Assembly (NCBI GenBank): GCA_017451145.1
Contig: JAFSSG010000041.1
Coordinates: 1 to 23,566, forward strand
DNA from: Clostridia bacterium
Lineage (GTDB): Bacteria > Bacillota_A > Clostridia > UBA1381
Direction: 5' to 3'
Length of the DNA: 23,566 nt
The translations under genes were made by a program, and so were the position numbers. Below the pieces are notes generated by a model, which saw nothing but the letters and a program-made list of their open reading frames with translations, was not told the DNA's origin and searched no databases. Positions 10,034-21,244 of this stretch are shown piece by piece; positions within the stretch are counted from its first letter, which is position 1; each line of letters begins with the position of its first letter.

Positions 10034-10061
10034 CCTAAGCCGTATTCATATACGGCTTAGG
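10034..10061 (+). other. Perfect 12-bp hairpin in the amt-asnB gap
   Basis: CCTAAGCCGTAT (10034-10045) and ATACGGCTTAGG (10050-10061) are exact reverse complements around a TCAT loop. No T-run follows, and the asnB ribosome binding site starts 12 bases later, so it is not a standard terminator. It may mark an RNA processing or stabilising site that sets different mRNA levels for the two halves of the operon, or it may modulate asnB translation. Function unknown. Confidence 0.7.
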
Positions 10062-10089
10062 AATTTGATGTTTAAGGAGATTACAGATT

Positions 10090-11670
10090 ATGTGTTCAAT
10101 TATGGGATACTGCGGCTGCGGTATGGATTATGACGAATTTAAAGCGGGACTCTTGAAAACACAATCAAGAGGCCCTGATGATATGAAAATTATAGATACG
10201 GGAAACGGTATTTTGGGATTTTTGCGTCTTTCGATTATGGGACTTCACCCACAGGGTATGCAACCCTTTGAGTTAGATGGCAGTTTCGTAGTCTGCAACG
10301 GTGAAATATACGGCTATGAAAAGACAAAAGCCGAACTGAAAGGAAAAGGCTATATTTTCAAAAGCGATTCCGACTGCGAAATCCTGCTCCCTTTATATAA
10401 GGAATACGGCGTAGAGATGTTCAAGGCTTTGGACGCTGAATTTGCACTTATTATCTATGACAGTAAAACGCACGAATATATTGCCGCCCGTGATCCGATC
10501 GGCATACGTCCGCTGTTTTACGGCTATGACGAAAAGGGCGTTATCCTTTTTGCGAGTGAGCCGAAAAACCTTATGGGCATTTGCGGTAAAATTATGCCGT
10601 TTCCGCCGGGACATTATTATAAAGACGGTAAATTCATATGCTACCGCGATGTCACCGATGTAAAAAAATATATAGATGATGATTTAAAGACAATCTGCGA
10701 AAACATACGTGAAAAGCTGGTTTCGGGCATCAAAAAGAGGCTTGTCGCAGACGCAAAAGTCGGATTTTTGCTAAGCGGCGGACTTGATAGCTCACTTGTT
10801 TGTGCTGTTGCGGCAAAGGAAAGCAGGACGCCTATAAAAACCTTTGCGATAGGTATGAGCGAGGACGCAATCGACTTAAAATATGCAAAACAGGTAGCCG
10901 ACTATATCGGAAGCGACCATAAGGAAATCATAATAAATAAGGACATAGTCCTTGCAAATCTTGAAAAGGTCATAGAACTTCTTGCAACATACGATATTAC
11001 GACGATAAGAGCAAGTATGGGAATGTACCTTATCTGCAAAGCAATTCATGAGCAAACGGATATACGGGTGCTTTTAACAGGTGAAATTTCAGATGAGCTG
11101 TTCGGCTATAAATACACCGATTTTGCACCAAATGCAGAGGAATTCCAAAAGGAAGCGGTAAAGCGTATAAAAGAGCTTTACGCCTATGATGTTCTTCGTG
11201 CGGACAGGTGCATAAGCGTAAATTCGCTTGAAGCAAGAGTGCCCTTTGGCGACCTGGATTTTGCGGAATATGTGATGAGCATAAATCCGGAAAAGAAAAT
11301 GAACATTTACGGAAAAGGCAAATACCTCTTGCGAAAGGCTTTTGAGGGCGACTATCTGCCGTACGGAATTTTATGGCGTGAAAAGGCTGCATTTTCCGAC
11401 GCGGTCGGACATTCCATGGTTGACTATTTGAAAGAATACGCAAATGGGCTCTATAGCGACGAAGAATTCAAAGAAAAATTGGCAAAATACGATTTTGCAA
11501 AACCGTTTACAAAGGAGTCGCTTTTGTACCGTGAAATTTTTGAAAAGTATTATCCGCATCAGGCGGAAATGATACCTGATTTCTGGATGCCGAATAAAAG
11601 CTGGGAGGGTTGCGACGTTGATGACCCGTCAGCAAGAGTTTTGAAAAATTACGGCAACAGCGGGATATGA
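10090..11670 (+). CDS. asnB: Glutamine-hydrolysing asparagine synthetase B
   Basis: Makes asparagine from aspartate and ATP with ammonia released from glutamine, in the cytoplasm. The protein is 526 residues (E. coli AsnB is 554). Met is followed directly by the nucleophile Cys2 in MCSIMGYCG, exposed after Met removal. The N-terminal amidotransferase shows SRGPDD, VCNGEIYGYE and ARDPIGIRPLFYG. The C-terminal synthetase has the pyrophosphatase loop SGGLDSS at 229-235, LLTGEISDELFGY and NSLEARVPFGDLDF. The ribosome binding site AAGGAGA (10074-10080) lies nine bases before ATG. The gene follows amt after a gap holding a perfect hairpin, and gltB begins 16 bases after its stop. In this operon it is a glutamine consumer. 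Confidence 0.95.
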   Translation: MCSIMGYCGCGMDYDEFKAGLLKTQSRGPDDMKIIDTGNGILGFLRLSIMGLHPQGMQPFELDGSFVVCNGEIYGYEKTKAELKGKGYIFKSDSDCEILLPLYKEYGVEMFKALDAEFALIIYDSKTHEYIAARDPIGIRPLFYGYDEKGVILFASEPKNLMGICGKIMPFPPGHYYKDGKFICYRDVTDVKKYIDDDLKTICENIREKLVSGIKKRLVADAKVGFLLSGGLDSSLVCAVAAKESRTPIKTFAIGMSEDAIDLKYAKQVADYIGSDHKEIIINKDIVLANLEKVIELLATYDITTIRASMGMYLICKAIHEQTDIRVLLTGEISDELFGYKYTDFAPNAEEFQKEAVKRIKELYAYDVLRADRCISVNSLEARVPFGDLDFAEYVMSINPEKKMNIYGKGKYLLRKAFEGDYLPYGILWREKAAFSDAVGHSMVDYLKEYANGLYSDEEFKEKLAKYDFAKPFTKESLLYREIFEKYYPHQAEMIPDFWMPNKSWEGCDVDDPSARVLKNYGNSGI

Positions 11671-11686
11671 TTAAAGGAGACCAAAT

Positions 11687-14600
11687 ATGAAAGGTTTATA
11701 TGACGAAAGGTTTGAACACGATGCCTGTGGTATCGGTGCAGTGATAAATATAAAGGGCAAAAAGGAACATAAGGTTGTAGATGACGCTCTTAAAATCGTA
11801 GAAAAATTAGAGCATAGAGCAGGGAAGGATGCAACAGGCGAGGTCGGCGACGGCGTCGGAATAATGGTGCAGATTTCACATGCCTTTTTTGCGAAAAACA
11901 GCGGTTTTGAGCTTCAAGATGAGCGTGATTACGGCATAGGAATGTTCTTTTTCCCGCAGGATACGCTAAAACGCAGACAAGCGATGAAAATGTTTGAGCT
12001 TATTTCTGAAAAGGAAGGCGTTTCTGTCATCGGTTGGCGTCAAGTTCCGACAAATCCCGAAATCTTGGGCAAAAAGGCAAAGGACAGTATGCCTTGCATT
12101 ATGCAATGCTTTTTGAAAAGACCTGAAAATACTGAAAAAGGCATAGATTTTGACAGAAAACTCTATGTAATACGCAGAGTTTTTGAGCACAGCAATGAGG
12201 GTACTTATGTTGCATCTCTTTCGTCAAGGACAGTCGTGTATAAGGGAATGTTTTTGGTAGGACAGCTCAGAAACTTTTATCAAGACCTTCAGAGCGAGGA
12301 CTACAAATCGGCGATTGCTATGGTGCATTCACGTTTTTCCACCAATACAAATCCCAGCTGGGAACGTGCACATCCGAATAGGTTCCTGCTTCATAACGGC
12401 GAGATAAATACCATAAGAGGTAATGTCGATAGAATGATAGCCCGTGAGGAAACGATGAAATCGTCGGTTTTAGCCGAAGATATGGACAAAATCCTACCGG
12501 CAATAGATGCAAGAGGCTCAGATTCTGCCATGCTTGACAATACCGTTGAATTTATGGTAATGAACGGCATAGATTTGCCACTTGCCATGATGATTACAAT
12601 TCCTGAGCCTTGGGACAAAATAGAGGATATGCCGACAGAAAAGCGGGATATGTATAAATACTATTCCACAATGATGGAGGCATGGGACGGACCTGCGTCA
12701 ATACTCTTTTCCGACGGCGATATCGTAGGTGCGACGCTTGACCGAAACGGACTGCGACCGTCAAGATACTATGTAACAAAGGATAATTATCTGGTTCTTT
12801 CGTCAGAAGTCGGCGTTTTAGATTTTGAGCCTCAAAATATTGCGGAAAAATCACGGCTTATGCCGGGCAAAATGCTTTTAGTCGATACTGTAAAGGGCGA
12901 GATTATCGACGACAGTCACCTAAAAGACTATTACGCTAAAAGACACCCATACGGCGAATGGCTTGACAGATATTTAAAGAAGCTTAAGGAATTGCCAATC
13001 CCTAATGAAAAAATCGAAGTTTACAGTCAGCCCGTACGTGACAGACTTTATAAGGCGTTTGGCTACACATATGAGGATATAAAAGATGTAATTTTGCCTA
13101 TGGCAAAGGACGGCAAAGAAGCGACGGCGTCTATGGGCATAGATGTGCCTTTGGCGGTATTATCGCCAAACCACCAACCGCTTTTTAACTATTTCAAACA
13201 GCTGTTTGCACAGGTTACAAACCCGCCTATCGACGCAATAAGGGAAGAAATTGTAACAAGTACGTCGGTTTATGTGGGAAGCGATGGAAATCTGCTTTGC
13301 GACAAAGCGGAAAACTGCCGTGTTTTGCAGATAAATAACCCTATTTTGTCGGGCGTGGATCTCCTAAAAATAAAGGCATTATCGGGTGACGGTTTTAAGG
13401 CACACACAGTATCGCTTTTGTATTATAAAAACACCTCTTTGGAAACAGCTGTGGAGGACCTTTTTGTAAAAATCGATAAAGCCTATAAAAATGGTGCAAA
13501 TATCATAATTTTATCGGATAGAGGCGTTGACGAAAACCATATAGCGATACCATCGCTTTTGGCGGTTTCATCTGTTGAGCAATACCTTATAAGAACAAAA
13601 AAGCGTACAAGCATTTCGATCATCTTGGAAAGTGCCGAGCCACGTGATGTTCATCATTTCGCACTGCTTTTGGGCTACGGTGCAAGAGCGGTAAACCCAT
13701 ATCTTGCAGACGAGGCGATTTATGAGCTTATTGAAACGGGCAAACTCAATAAGGACTTGTATGTCGCAATAGATGACTATAACAAAGCGGTGCTTGACGG
13801 AATAGTAAAAATTGCGTCAAAAATGGGTATTTCTACAATCCGTTCATATCAGTCGGCACAGATTTTTGAGGCAATCGGAATAAATAAAGCTACAATCGAT
13901 AAATATTTTACCAACACAGTAAGCCGTGTAGAAGGCATTGGGATAAAGGAAATCGGCGAGTCTGTCGAGTGGTTTCATTCCCATGCCTTTGACCAATTAG
14001 GTCTTGGAGTAGATACAACGCTTGACAGCACAGGCGAGCATAAATTAAGGAGCGGTGCGGAAAAGTACGACCATATGTATAATCCGAAAACGATAGTTGC
14101 TCTTCAAAAGGCGACAAGACTCGGTGATTATGACTTGTTTAAGGAATACACCGCGATGGTTGATGATGAAACAAAACCGCATACGCTTCGCGGTCTTTTG
14201 GAATTTGCCTTTGATAAGGCAATGCCTGTACCGCTTGATGAGGTTGAGCCTGTAGAAAGTATTGTAAAACGCTTCAAGACAGGAGCAATGTCCTACGGCT
14301 CGATATCGCAGGAGGCACACGAGTGCCTTGCAAAAGCGATGAATATGATAGGCGGAAAATCCAATTCCGGCGAGGGCGGAGAACTTCCAAATAGGCTTTA
14401 TTCCGACCTTTCAAGTGCGATTAAGCAGGTAGCATCGGGCAGATTTGGCGTAACGAGCGAGTACCTTATGAGTGCCAAGGAAATCCAGATAAAAATGGCA
14501 CAGGGTGCAAAACCCGGCGAGGGCGGACATCTACCCGGCAAAAAGGTGTATCCGTGGATTGCAAAAACGCGATATTCAACACCGGGCGTATCGCTTATTT

Positions 14601-16189
14601 CACCGCCACCGCATCATGATATCTATTCTATTGAGGACTTGGCACAGCTTATCTATGACCTTAAAAATGCAAACAGAAATGCGGGTATTTCGGTAAAGCT
14701 TGTGTCGGAGGCAGGAGTCGGCACGATTGCCGCAGGTGTTGCAAAAGCAGGTGCACAGGTAATCTTGATTTCGGGATATGACGGCGGAACGGGTGCTGCA
14801 CCGAAAAGCTCAATCCATAATGCAGGACTGCCGTGGGAATTAGGAGTTTCCGAAACACATCAGACGCTTATCAAAAACGGACTTCGTTCACGGGTAAAAA
14901 TCGAAACCGACGGCAAACTTATGAGCGGAAGAGATGTCGCAATAGCGTGTCTTTTGGGAGCAGAGGAGTTTGGATTTGCAACAGCTCCGCTTGTTACAAT
15001 GGGCTGTGTAATGATGCGTGTCTGCAATCTTGACACCTGTCCTATGGGTATCGCTACGCAAAACCCGGAGCTTCGCAAACGTTTTTGCGGAAAGCCTGAA
15101 TATATCGTGAATTTTATGTATTTTATCGCTAAAGAACTTCGTGAGATTATGGCAAAATTAGGCATAAGAACGGTAGATGAAATGGTAGGCCATACCGAGC
15201 TTTTAAAGGTCAGAGAAAACAGCACTGCACCTATGGCAAAGCTCATTGATATGGACGGGATTCTGTATAAGGGCGAAAATGACGGAAAAACGCACTTTGA
15301 TAAAGCCGATATTTATGACTTTAACCTACAAAATACCGTTGACGAAAAAATCCTTTTAAAAGATTTTGAAAAATCCTTAAAAACGGGCGAAAAATCGGCA
15401 ACGGAAATCAAAGTTACAAGTACCGATAGAGCGGTAGGCACAATTTTGGGCTCGGAAATCACAAAGAATTTCAAAAACACCTTGCCCGATGACACCTTTA
15501 CAGTAAACTGCACAGGCGGCGGCGGACAGTCATTTGGTGCGTTTATCCCAAAAGGTCTTACAATAAGGCTTTGCGGTGACTCAAACGACTATTTCGGCAA
15601 AGGCTTGTCGGGCGGAAAACTCGTCGTATATCCACCGGAAAAAAGCACATTCCGAGCAGAAGAAACCATAATAATCGGAAATGTTGCACTTTACGGTGCA
15701 ACGAGCGGAAAAGCGTTTATTAACGGAGTGGCAGGAGAGCGTTTTTGCGTTAGAAATTCGGGTGCTGTTGCAGTTTGCGAGGGCGTAGGCGACCACGGAC
15801 TTGAATATATGACGGGCGGTATGGCACTTATTCTCGGCAAAACGGGCAAGAACTTTGCCGCAGGTATGAGCGGGGGCATTGCCTATGTTTATGACCCGAA
15901 TCATAATCTTTATAAAAACATCAACAAGGCGTTGGTTACGGTTGATGAGGTGCACGAGAGTAGCGATAAAGAGCAGATAAAAGTTCTGCTGAAAGAACAT
16001 TATGAGGCAACAAACTCCAAAAAGGCAAAAGAAATTCTTGATAATTTCGAGAAAGAGGCAGGAAACTTCAAGGTCGTAGTACCGAGAGATTATAAGCGGA
16101 TTTTGACCGAAATCTCCAAAAATAACGCAAAAGGCATGACGGATGAAGATGCTGAAATCGAAGCTTTTTATGCCGTTACAAAGGGGTGA
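11687..16189 (+). CDS. gltB: Glutamate synthase (GOGAT) large subunit
   Basis: Transfers the amide of glutamine to 2-oxoglutarate, giving two glutamates, together with GltD. The 1500-residue protein has the usual order. First is a class II amidotransferase whose nucleophile is Cys14 (EHDA|CGIGAV), which implies removal of a 13-residue propeptide. A central domain follows, then the FMN-binding synthase barrel (GGKSNSGEGGE, GAKPGEGGHLPG, SPPPHHDIYSIEDLAQLIYDLK). The 3Fe-4S motif is C1107-x5-C1113-x4-C1118 (GCVMMRVCNLDTCPMG). Last is the glycine-rich C-terminal beta-helix (GGGGQSFGAF, GLSGGKLVVYPP, GGMALILGKTG). The start ATG 11687 follows AAAGGAGA. It is separated from gltD by 6 bases. The propeptide is short compared with 42 residues in E. 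coli, which is common in Gram-positive homologues. Confidence 0.98.
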   Translation: MKGLYDERFEHDACGIGAVINIKGKKEHKVVDDALKIVEKLEHRAGKDATGEVGDGVGIMVQISHAFFAKNSGFELQDERDYGIGMFFFPQDTLKRRQAMKMFELISEKEGVSVIGWRQVPTNPEILGKKAKDSMPCIMQCFLKRPENTEKGIDFDRKLYVIRRVFEHSNEGTYVASLSSRTVVYKGMFLVGQLRNFYQDLQSEDYKSAIAMVHSRFSTNTNPSWERAHPNRFLLHNGEINTIRGNVDRMIAREETMKSSVLAEDMDKILPAIDARGSDSAMLDNTVEFMVMNGIDLPLAMMITIPEPWDKIEDMPTEKRDMYKYYSTMMEAWDGPASILFSDGDIVGATLDRNGLRPSRYYVTKDNYLVLSSEVGVLDFEPQNIAEKSRLMPGKMLLVDTVKGEIIDDSHLKDYYAKRHPYGEWLDRYLKKLKELPIPNEKIEVYSQPVRDRLYKAFGYTYEDIKDVILPMAKDGKEATASMGIDVPLAVLSPNHQPLFNYFKQLFAQVTNPPIDAIREEIVTSTSVYVGSDGNLLCDKAENCRVLQINNPILSGVDLLKIKALSGDGFKAHTVSLLYYKNTSLETAVEDLFVKIDKAYKNGANIIILSDRGVDENHIAIPSLLAVSSVEQYLIRTKKRTSISIILESAEPRDVHHFALLLGYGARAVNPYLADEAIYELIETGKLNKDLYVAIDDYNKAVLDGIVKIASKMGISTIRSYQSAQIFEAIGINKATIDKYFTNTVSRVEGIGIKEIGESVEWFHSHAFDQLGLGVDTTLDSTGEHKLRSGAEKYDHMYNPKTIVALQKATRLGDYDLFKEYTAMVDDETKPHTLRGLLEFAFDKAMPVPLDEVEPVESIVKRFKTGAMSYGSISQEAHECLAKAMNMIGGKSNSGEGGELPNRLYSDLSSAIKQVASGRFGVTSEYLMSAKEIQIKMAQGAKPGEGGHLPGKKVYPWIAKTRYSTPGVSLISPPPHHDIYSIEDLAQLIYDLKNANRNAGISVKLVSEAGVGTIAAGVAKAGAQVILISGYDGGTGAAPKSSIHNAGLPWELGVSETHQTLIKNGLRSRVKIETDGKLMSGRDVAIACLLGAEEFGFATAPLVTMGCVMMRVCNLDTCPMGIATQNPELRKRFCGKPEYIVNFMYFIAKELREIMAKLGIRTVDEMVGHTELLKVRENSTAPMAKLIDMDGILYKGENDGKTHFDKADIYDFNLQNTVDEKILLKDFEKSLKTGEKSATEIKVTSTDRAVGTILGSEITKNFKNTLPDDTFTVNCTGGGGQSFGAFIPKGLTIRLCGDSNDYFGKGLSGGKLVVYPPEKSTFRAEETIIIGNVALYGATSGKAFINGVAGERFCVRNSGAVAVCEGVGDHGLEYMTGGMALILGKTGKNFAAGMSGGIAYVYDPNHNLYKNINKALVTVDEVHESSDKEQIKVLLKEHYEATNSKKAKEILDNFEKEAGNFKVVVPRDYKRILTEISKNNAKGMTDEDAEIEAFYAVTKG

Positions 16190-16195
16190 TGGAAA

Positions 16196-17662
16196 ATGGG
16201 AAAAATTACAGGCTTTTTAGAATATGAACGCGACGAAAAAAAGCGGATAGATCCGCTTAAAAGGATTCAGAATTTTGACGAGTTTTATATCCCGCTAAGC
16301 GAGAATAAACGAAAAGAACAGGCGGCAAGGTGTATGAACTGCGGAGTGCCGTTTTGTCAGTCGGGTATGATTTTAAGCGGAATGATGACAGGATGCCCAT
16401 TAAATAACCTTATCCCCGAGTGGAATGATGCCATATATAACGATAATATAGAAGGTGCACTTGCAAGGCTTTTAAAAACAAACAATTTCCCCGAATTTAC
16501 GGGAAGAGTTTGTCCCGCACTTTGTGAGGCGGCTTGTGTAAACGGACGTGACGGTAAAAGCGTAACCTGTCACGATAACGAGCTTTATATAATCGAAACC
16601 GCATATAAAAACGGGCTGATAAAGCCAAATCCGCCCAAAGTGCGAAGCGGTAAAAAGGTTGCTGTAATCGGCTCCGGCCCATCGGGACTTGCGACGGCTG
16701 ATTGCCTTAACAAAAGAGGGCATCATGTCACTGTTTTTGAAAAAAATGACCGCATTGGCGGACTTTTGATGTACGGCATACCGAATATGAAGCTTGATAA
16801 ATCGGTTATTGAGCGAAAACTTGCCATAATGCGTGAAGAAGGCGTTGAATTTAAGGTAAATGCCGATGTCGGAAATACGGTAAAAGCAGACGAAATCCTT
16901 GAAAACTATGATGCAGTTATTCTTTGTTGCGGTGCGAATGAGGCAAGGGATATCAAAGTCTCAGGCCGTGATTGTGAGGGCATATATTTTGCGGTAGATT
17001 TTCTTACGGCAAACACCAAAAGTCTTTTAAATTCCGACTTTGCCGATAAAGAATATGTTGATACAAAGGATAAAAATGTTGTCATTGTCGGCGGCGGTGA
17101 TACAGGTAACGACTGCTTAGGAACAGCCATCCGTCACGGTGCAAAATCGGTAATTCAGCTTGAAATGATGCCCAAACCGCCGGAAAAAAGGGCAGAAAAT
17201 AGCCAGTGGCCCGAATTTCCGGGGATTTTAAAGACCGATTACGGACAGGAAGAGGCAATAGCGGTATTCGGAGCTGATCCGAGAATTTATGAGACTACCG
17301 TCAAGGAAATCATTTCGGAAGACGGTAGATTAAAGGCAATTAAAACTGTCAAGGTAGAATTTTCGGGCGGAAAGCTGACAGAAATCAAAAATTCCGAAAA
17401 GATTATAGATGCTGATATTATGATTATTGCAGCAGGATTTGTCGGCACTAAAAAATATCTTCCAAACGCTTTTGGTGTTGAGCTGACTGCAAGAAATGCG
17501 GTAAAAACAGACGAAAACAAATTTGCCACAAATATTCCTAAGGTGTTTACGGCAGGAGATATGCATATAGGTCAATCCTTGGTGGTAAGGGCAATAGCAG
17601 AGGGCAGAAAATGTGCGAAGGAAGTTGACAAATTCTTGATGGGTTATACAAATATGATTTGA
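16196..17662 (+). CDS. gltD: Glutamate synthase small subunit
   Basis: Flavoprotein subunit (488 residues) that takes electrons from NADPH and passes them through Fe-S clusters to GltB. The N-terminal cysteines form the 4Fe-4S ligands: C46, C49, C54 and C67 (RCMNCGVPFCQSG and TGCPLNN), then C106, C110 and C114 (GRVCPALCEAACVNG). The FAD-binding motif GSGPSG is at 159-164. The second dinucleotide site GGGDTGNDC lies near 297-305. The C-terminal FAD stretch reads VFTAGDMHIGQSLVVRAIAEGR. Its ATG follows AAGGGG at the end of gltB, and pyrG begins 15 bases after its stop, so the three genes are very likely one transcript. Members of this family also act alone as other NAD(P)H oxidoreductase subunits, but the adjacent gltB settles the role. 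Confidence 0.97.
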   Translation: MGKITGFLEYERDEKKRIDPLKRIQNFDEFYIPLSENKRKEQAARCMNCGVPFCQSGMILSGMMTGCPLNNLIPEWNDAIYNDNIEGALARLLKTNNFPEFTGRVCPALCEAACVNGRDGKSVTCHDNELYIIETAYKNGLIKPNPPKVRSGKKVAVIGSGPSGLATADCLNKRGHHVTVFEKNDRIGGLLMYGIPNMKLDKSVIERKLAIMREEGVEFKVNADVGNTVKADEILENYDAVILCCGANEARDIKVSGRDCEGIYFAVDFLTANTKSLLNSDFADKEYVDTKDKNVVIVGGGDTGNDCLGTAIRHGAKSVIQLEMMPKPPEKRAENSQWPEFPGILKTDYGQEEAIAVFGADPRIYETTVKEIISEDGRLKAIKTVKVEFSGGKLTEIKNSEKIIDADIMIIAAGFVGTKKYLPNAFGVELTARNAVKTDENKFATNIPKVFTAGDMHIGQSLVVRAIAEGRKCAKEVDKFLMGYTNMI

Positions 17663-19279
<1,617 letters not shown>

Positions 19280-19296
19280 AAGTATATTTAAATTAT

Positions 19297-19338
19297 AAAA
19301 AGGACTAAGTTGTATTATTTGCAGTTAGCCCTTTTTTT
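19297..19338 (+). terminator. Terminator after pyrG
   Basis: AAAAAGGACTAA (19297-19308) pairs with TTAGCCCTTTTT (from 19325) with a single A-C mismatch. A 16-base loop separates them and the arm runs into seven T (19332-19338). It ends the nitrogen operon 17 bases past the pyrG stop. Confidence 0.8.
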
Positions 19339-19360
19339 GTAATAAAAAGCCTTAAAATGC

Positions 19361-19389
19361 TTGATTTACCTTTTTAACTATGTTACACT
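19361..19389 (+). promoter_or_regulatory. nagA promoter
   Basis: TTGATT (19361-19366), a 17-base spacer and TACACT (19384-19389). Transcription should start near 19396, leaving a leader of about 20 bases before ATG 19418. No nag operator could be recognised. Confidence 0.6.
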
Positions 19390-19417
19390 ACTAATTAGGA
19401 TAGAAAGGGCGAAATAT

Positions 19418-20476
19418 ATGGCAATTTACAAAAATGCAAAAGTTAACGGAAAACTAACCGACATACGAATAGAAAACGGCAAATTCACCGAAATCGGTAA
19501 AATAGATGAAGACGGAATTGACTTAAAAGGACAAAATGTAATTCCCGGTCTTGTTGATATTCACACTCACGGAGCCATGGGCGTTGATGTAATGGATGGA
19601 GAAAATATTGAAACAATATCGGAGTATCTTTTAAAAAACGGCATAACCTCATGGCTTCCGACAACTATGACGATGGATATTCTTGATATAAAGAGGGTAA
19701 CGGAAATAATCCCAAACACAAAAGGTGCAAAAATATTGGGATATCATATGGAAGGACCGTACATTTCCAAAAACCGCAAGGGTGCAATGAATGAAAAATA
19801 TATCAAAAATCCCGATATTGCCGAATTTGAAAGCATTAAAAATGTAAAAATGATAAGCTTGGCACCCGAGCTGTCAGGGAGTATGGATTTTATCAAAAAC
19901 TGCAAGGCGGTAGTATCGATAGGACATACGGAAAGCGACTATAAAACGGCAACAGAAGCCATAAAAAACGGTGCAAAATGCCTCACGCATATCTTTAACG
20001 CAATGCCACCGTTAAATCACAGAAATCCTGGTCCGATAGGTGCTGCCATAGATGAAAATATCTATGTTCAAGTGATATGCGATGGACTGCATCTTCATAA
20101 AAGCGTAATAAAAATGCTGTATCGCACCTTTGGTGCTGACAGAATGATTTTAATCAGCGACAGCATGAGAGCGACAGGACTTTCCGATGGTGAATATGAG
20201 TTTGGCGGACAGATGATCGATGTCAAAAACGGAGTTGCAAGGACAAAGGACGGCGTATTGGCAGGGAGCACATCAAATCTTATGGACTGCGTAAAAAAGG
20301 CCATTGAGTTCGGCATACCAAAAGAGGATGCAATAAAAATGGCGTCGGAAACTCCTGCTAAGCTCTTAGGCATAAAAAAAGGCAAAATCGAAGTCGGTTA
20401 CGATGCGGATTTTGTAGTAGAGGATGGTGATTTAAATGCTATTTTTTTACATAAGGCACGGAGATCCCGTATATGA
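19418..20476 (+). CDS. nagA: N-acetylglucosamine-6-phosphate deacetylase
   Basis: Removes the acetyl group from N-acetylglucosamine 6-phosphate, giving glucosamine 6-phosphate and acetate, in recycling or use of amino sugars. The 352-residue protein of the amidohydrolase family shows H49-T-H51 (PGLVDIHTHG), E112 (YHMEGPYIS), H170 (SIGHTESDY), H191 (THIFNAMPPLNHRNPG) and catalytic D248 (LISDSMRATG). The set of metal and catalytic residues looks complete. The ATG at 19418 follows AAAGGG. The frame extends upstream only through the promoter. Its last 14 codons overlap the next gene, and its C terminus (IFLHKARRSRI) does not resemble the usual closing beta strand, so the end may have been reshaped by the overlap. 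No nagB or transporter is beside it in the window. Confidence 0.93.
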   Translation: MAIYKNAKVNGKLTDIRIENGKFTEIGKIDEDGIDLKGQNVIPGLVDIHTHGAMGVDVMDGENIETISEYLLKNGITSWLPTTMTMDILDIKRVTEIIPNTKGAKILGYHMEGPYISKNRKGAMNEKYIKNPDIAEFESIKNVKMISLAPELSGSMDFIKNCKAVVSIGHTESDYKTATEAIKNGAKCLTHIFNAMPPLNHRNPGPIGAAIDENIYVQVICDGLHLHKSVIKMLYRTFGADRMILISDSMRATGLSDGEYEFGGQMIDVKNGVARTKDGVLAGSTSNLMDCVKKAIEFGIPKEDAIKMASETPAKLLGIKKGKIEVGYDADFVVEDGDLNAIFLHKARRSRI

Positions 20477-21152
20477 TCCGGACTCCTTAACGCCATTAGG
20501 GGAAAGACAGGCAGAGGCTTTGGCAAAAAGACTCGCAAGATACGGAATTGATGAAATATATTCGTCAACATCGCAAAGAGCAATAGATACCGCAAAGCCA
20601 ACGTGCGAAATATTAAAAAAGGGTATTACGGAGTTTGATTGGTGCAATGAAAAATATGCATGGGACGAGTTTACGGTCATAAAAGATGACGGAAAAAAAG
20701 AATGGGTGTTCGCTTCAAATAAATACAGAAAGATTTTTTGCAAACAAGAAATCAAAAATTTGAGAAATGCTTGGTACGAAGCTCCCGAATTTGCAAATTA
20801 TGCGTTTAAAGACGGAATAATCAGGATAAATCGCGAGGTGGATGCATTTTTTAACACTCTTGGCTACAGTCATAATCGCGACGAAGGAGTCTATATTTCA
20901 AAGGAAAGCAATGAAAAAAGAATTGCCCTATTTGCACATCAGGGATTTGGAATGGCATTTTTGAGCAGCGTTTTAGATATTCCGTATCCTGAATTTACCT
21001 TGCATTTTGATTTATCACACTCATCTATGACAGTTTTGGAGTTTAAAGATGTTGACGGTGTTGTTCTTCCTAAGGTATTAACTCTGTCCAACGATTCACA
21101 TCTTTACGGTGAGAATTTGCCGACAAAATATAATAACAGAATAGCGTTTTAA
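20436..21152 (+). CDS. Histidine phosphatase family protein (phosphoglycerate mutase-like)
   Basis: Cytoplasmic phosphatase-like protein of 238 residues. The catalytic RHG motif is at residues 7-9 (FFYIRHGDPVYD), with H8 as the phospho-accepting histidine. LTPLGERQAEALAKRL follows, with the conserved Arg near 66 (SSTSQRAIDTA) and a second active-site His in LFAHQGFG. The substrate cannot be read from the sequence. Relatives include phosphoglycerate mutases, alpha-ribazole phosphatase and sugar-phosphate phosphatases, and the closest forms in Clostridia are unassigned. It overlaps nagA by 41 bases with GAGG lying inside the nagA frame, so translation is probably coupled. A sugar-phosphate or aminosugar-related role is possible but unproven. 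Confidence 0.85.
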   Translation: MLFFYIRHGDPVYDPDSLTPLGERQAEALAKRLARYGIDEIYSSTSQRAIDTAKPTCEILKKGITEFDWCNEKYAWDEFTVIKDDGKKEWVFASNKYRKIFCKQEIKNLRNAWYEAPEFANYAFKDGIIRINREVDAFFNTLGYSHNRDEGVYISKESNEKRIALFAHQGFGMAFLSSVLDIPYPEFTLHFDLSHSSMTVLEFKDVDGVVLPKVLTLSNDSHLYGENLPTKYNNRIAF

Positions 21153-21179
21153 TGTAAAAGAAGGTATAAGAAGTTAAAT

Positions 21180-21210
21180 AAAATCGGCACAGAATGTGCC
21201 GATTTTATTG
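21180..21210. terminator. Bidirectional terminator between the phosphatase and rhamnosidase genes
   Basis: AAAATCGGCACA (21180-21191) and TGTGCCGATTTT (21195-21206) are perfect reverse complements with a three-base GAA loop. T-rich sequence follows on the plus strand and A-rich sequence precedes it, which suits the two convergent genes. Confidence 0.9.
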
Positions 21211-21244
21211 TATATGCTATGCTGTTTGGAATAGTATGAATTGT

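Noticed and set aside
10034..10061. Intrinsic terminator between amt and asnB
   Set aside because: The stem is perfect, but the bases after it (AATTTGATG) are not a T-run. Kept as a hairpin of unknown role.
20400..20476. Frameshift or pseudogene call for nagA
   Set aside because: All catalytic and metal residues are intact and only the last residues look unusual. A coupled overlap explains this equally well without a sequence error.
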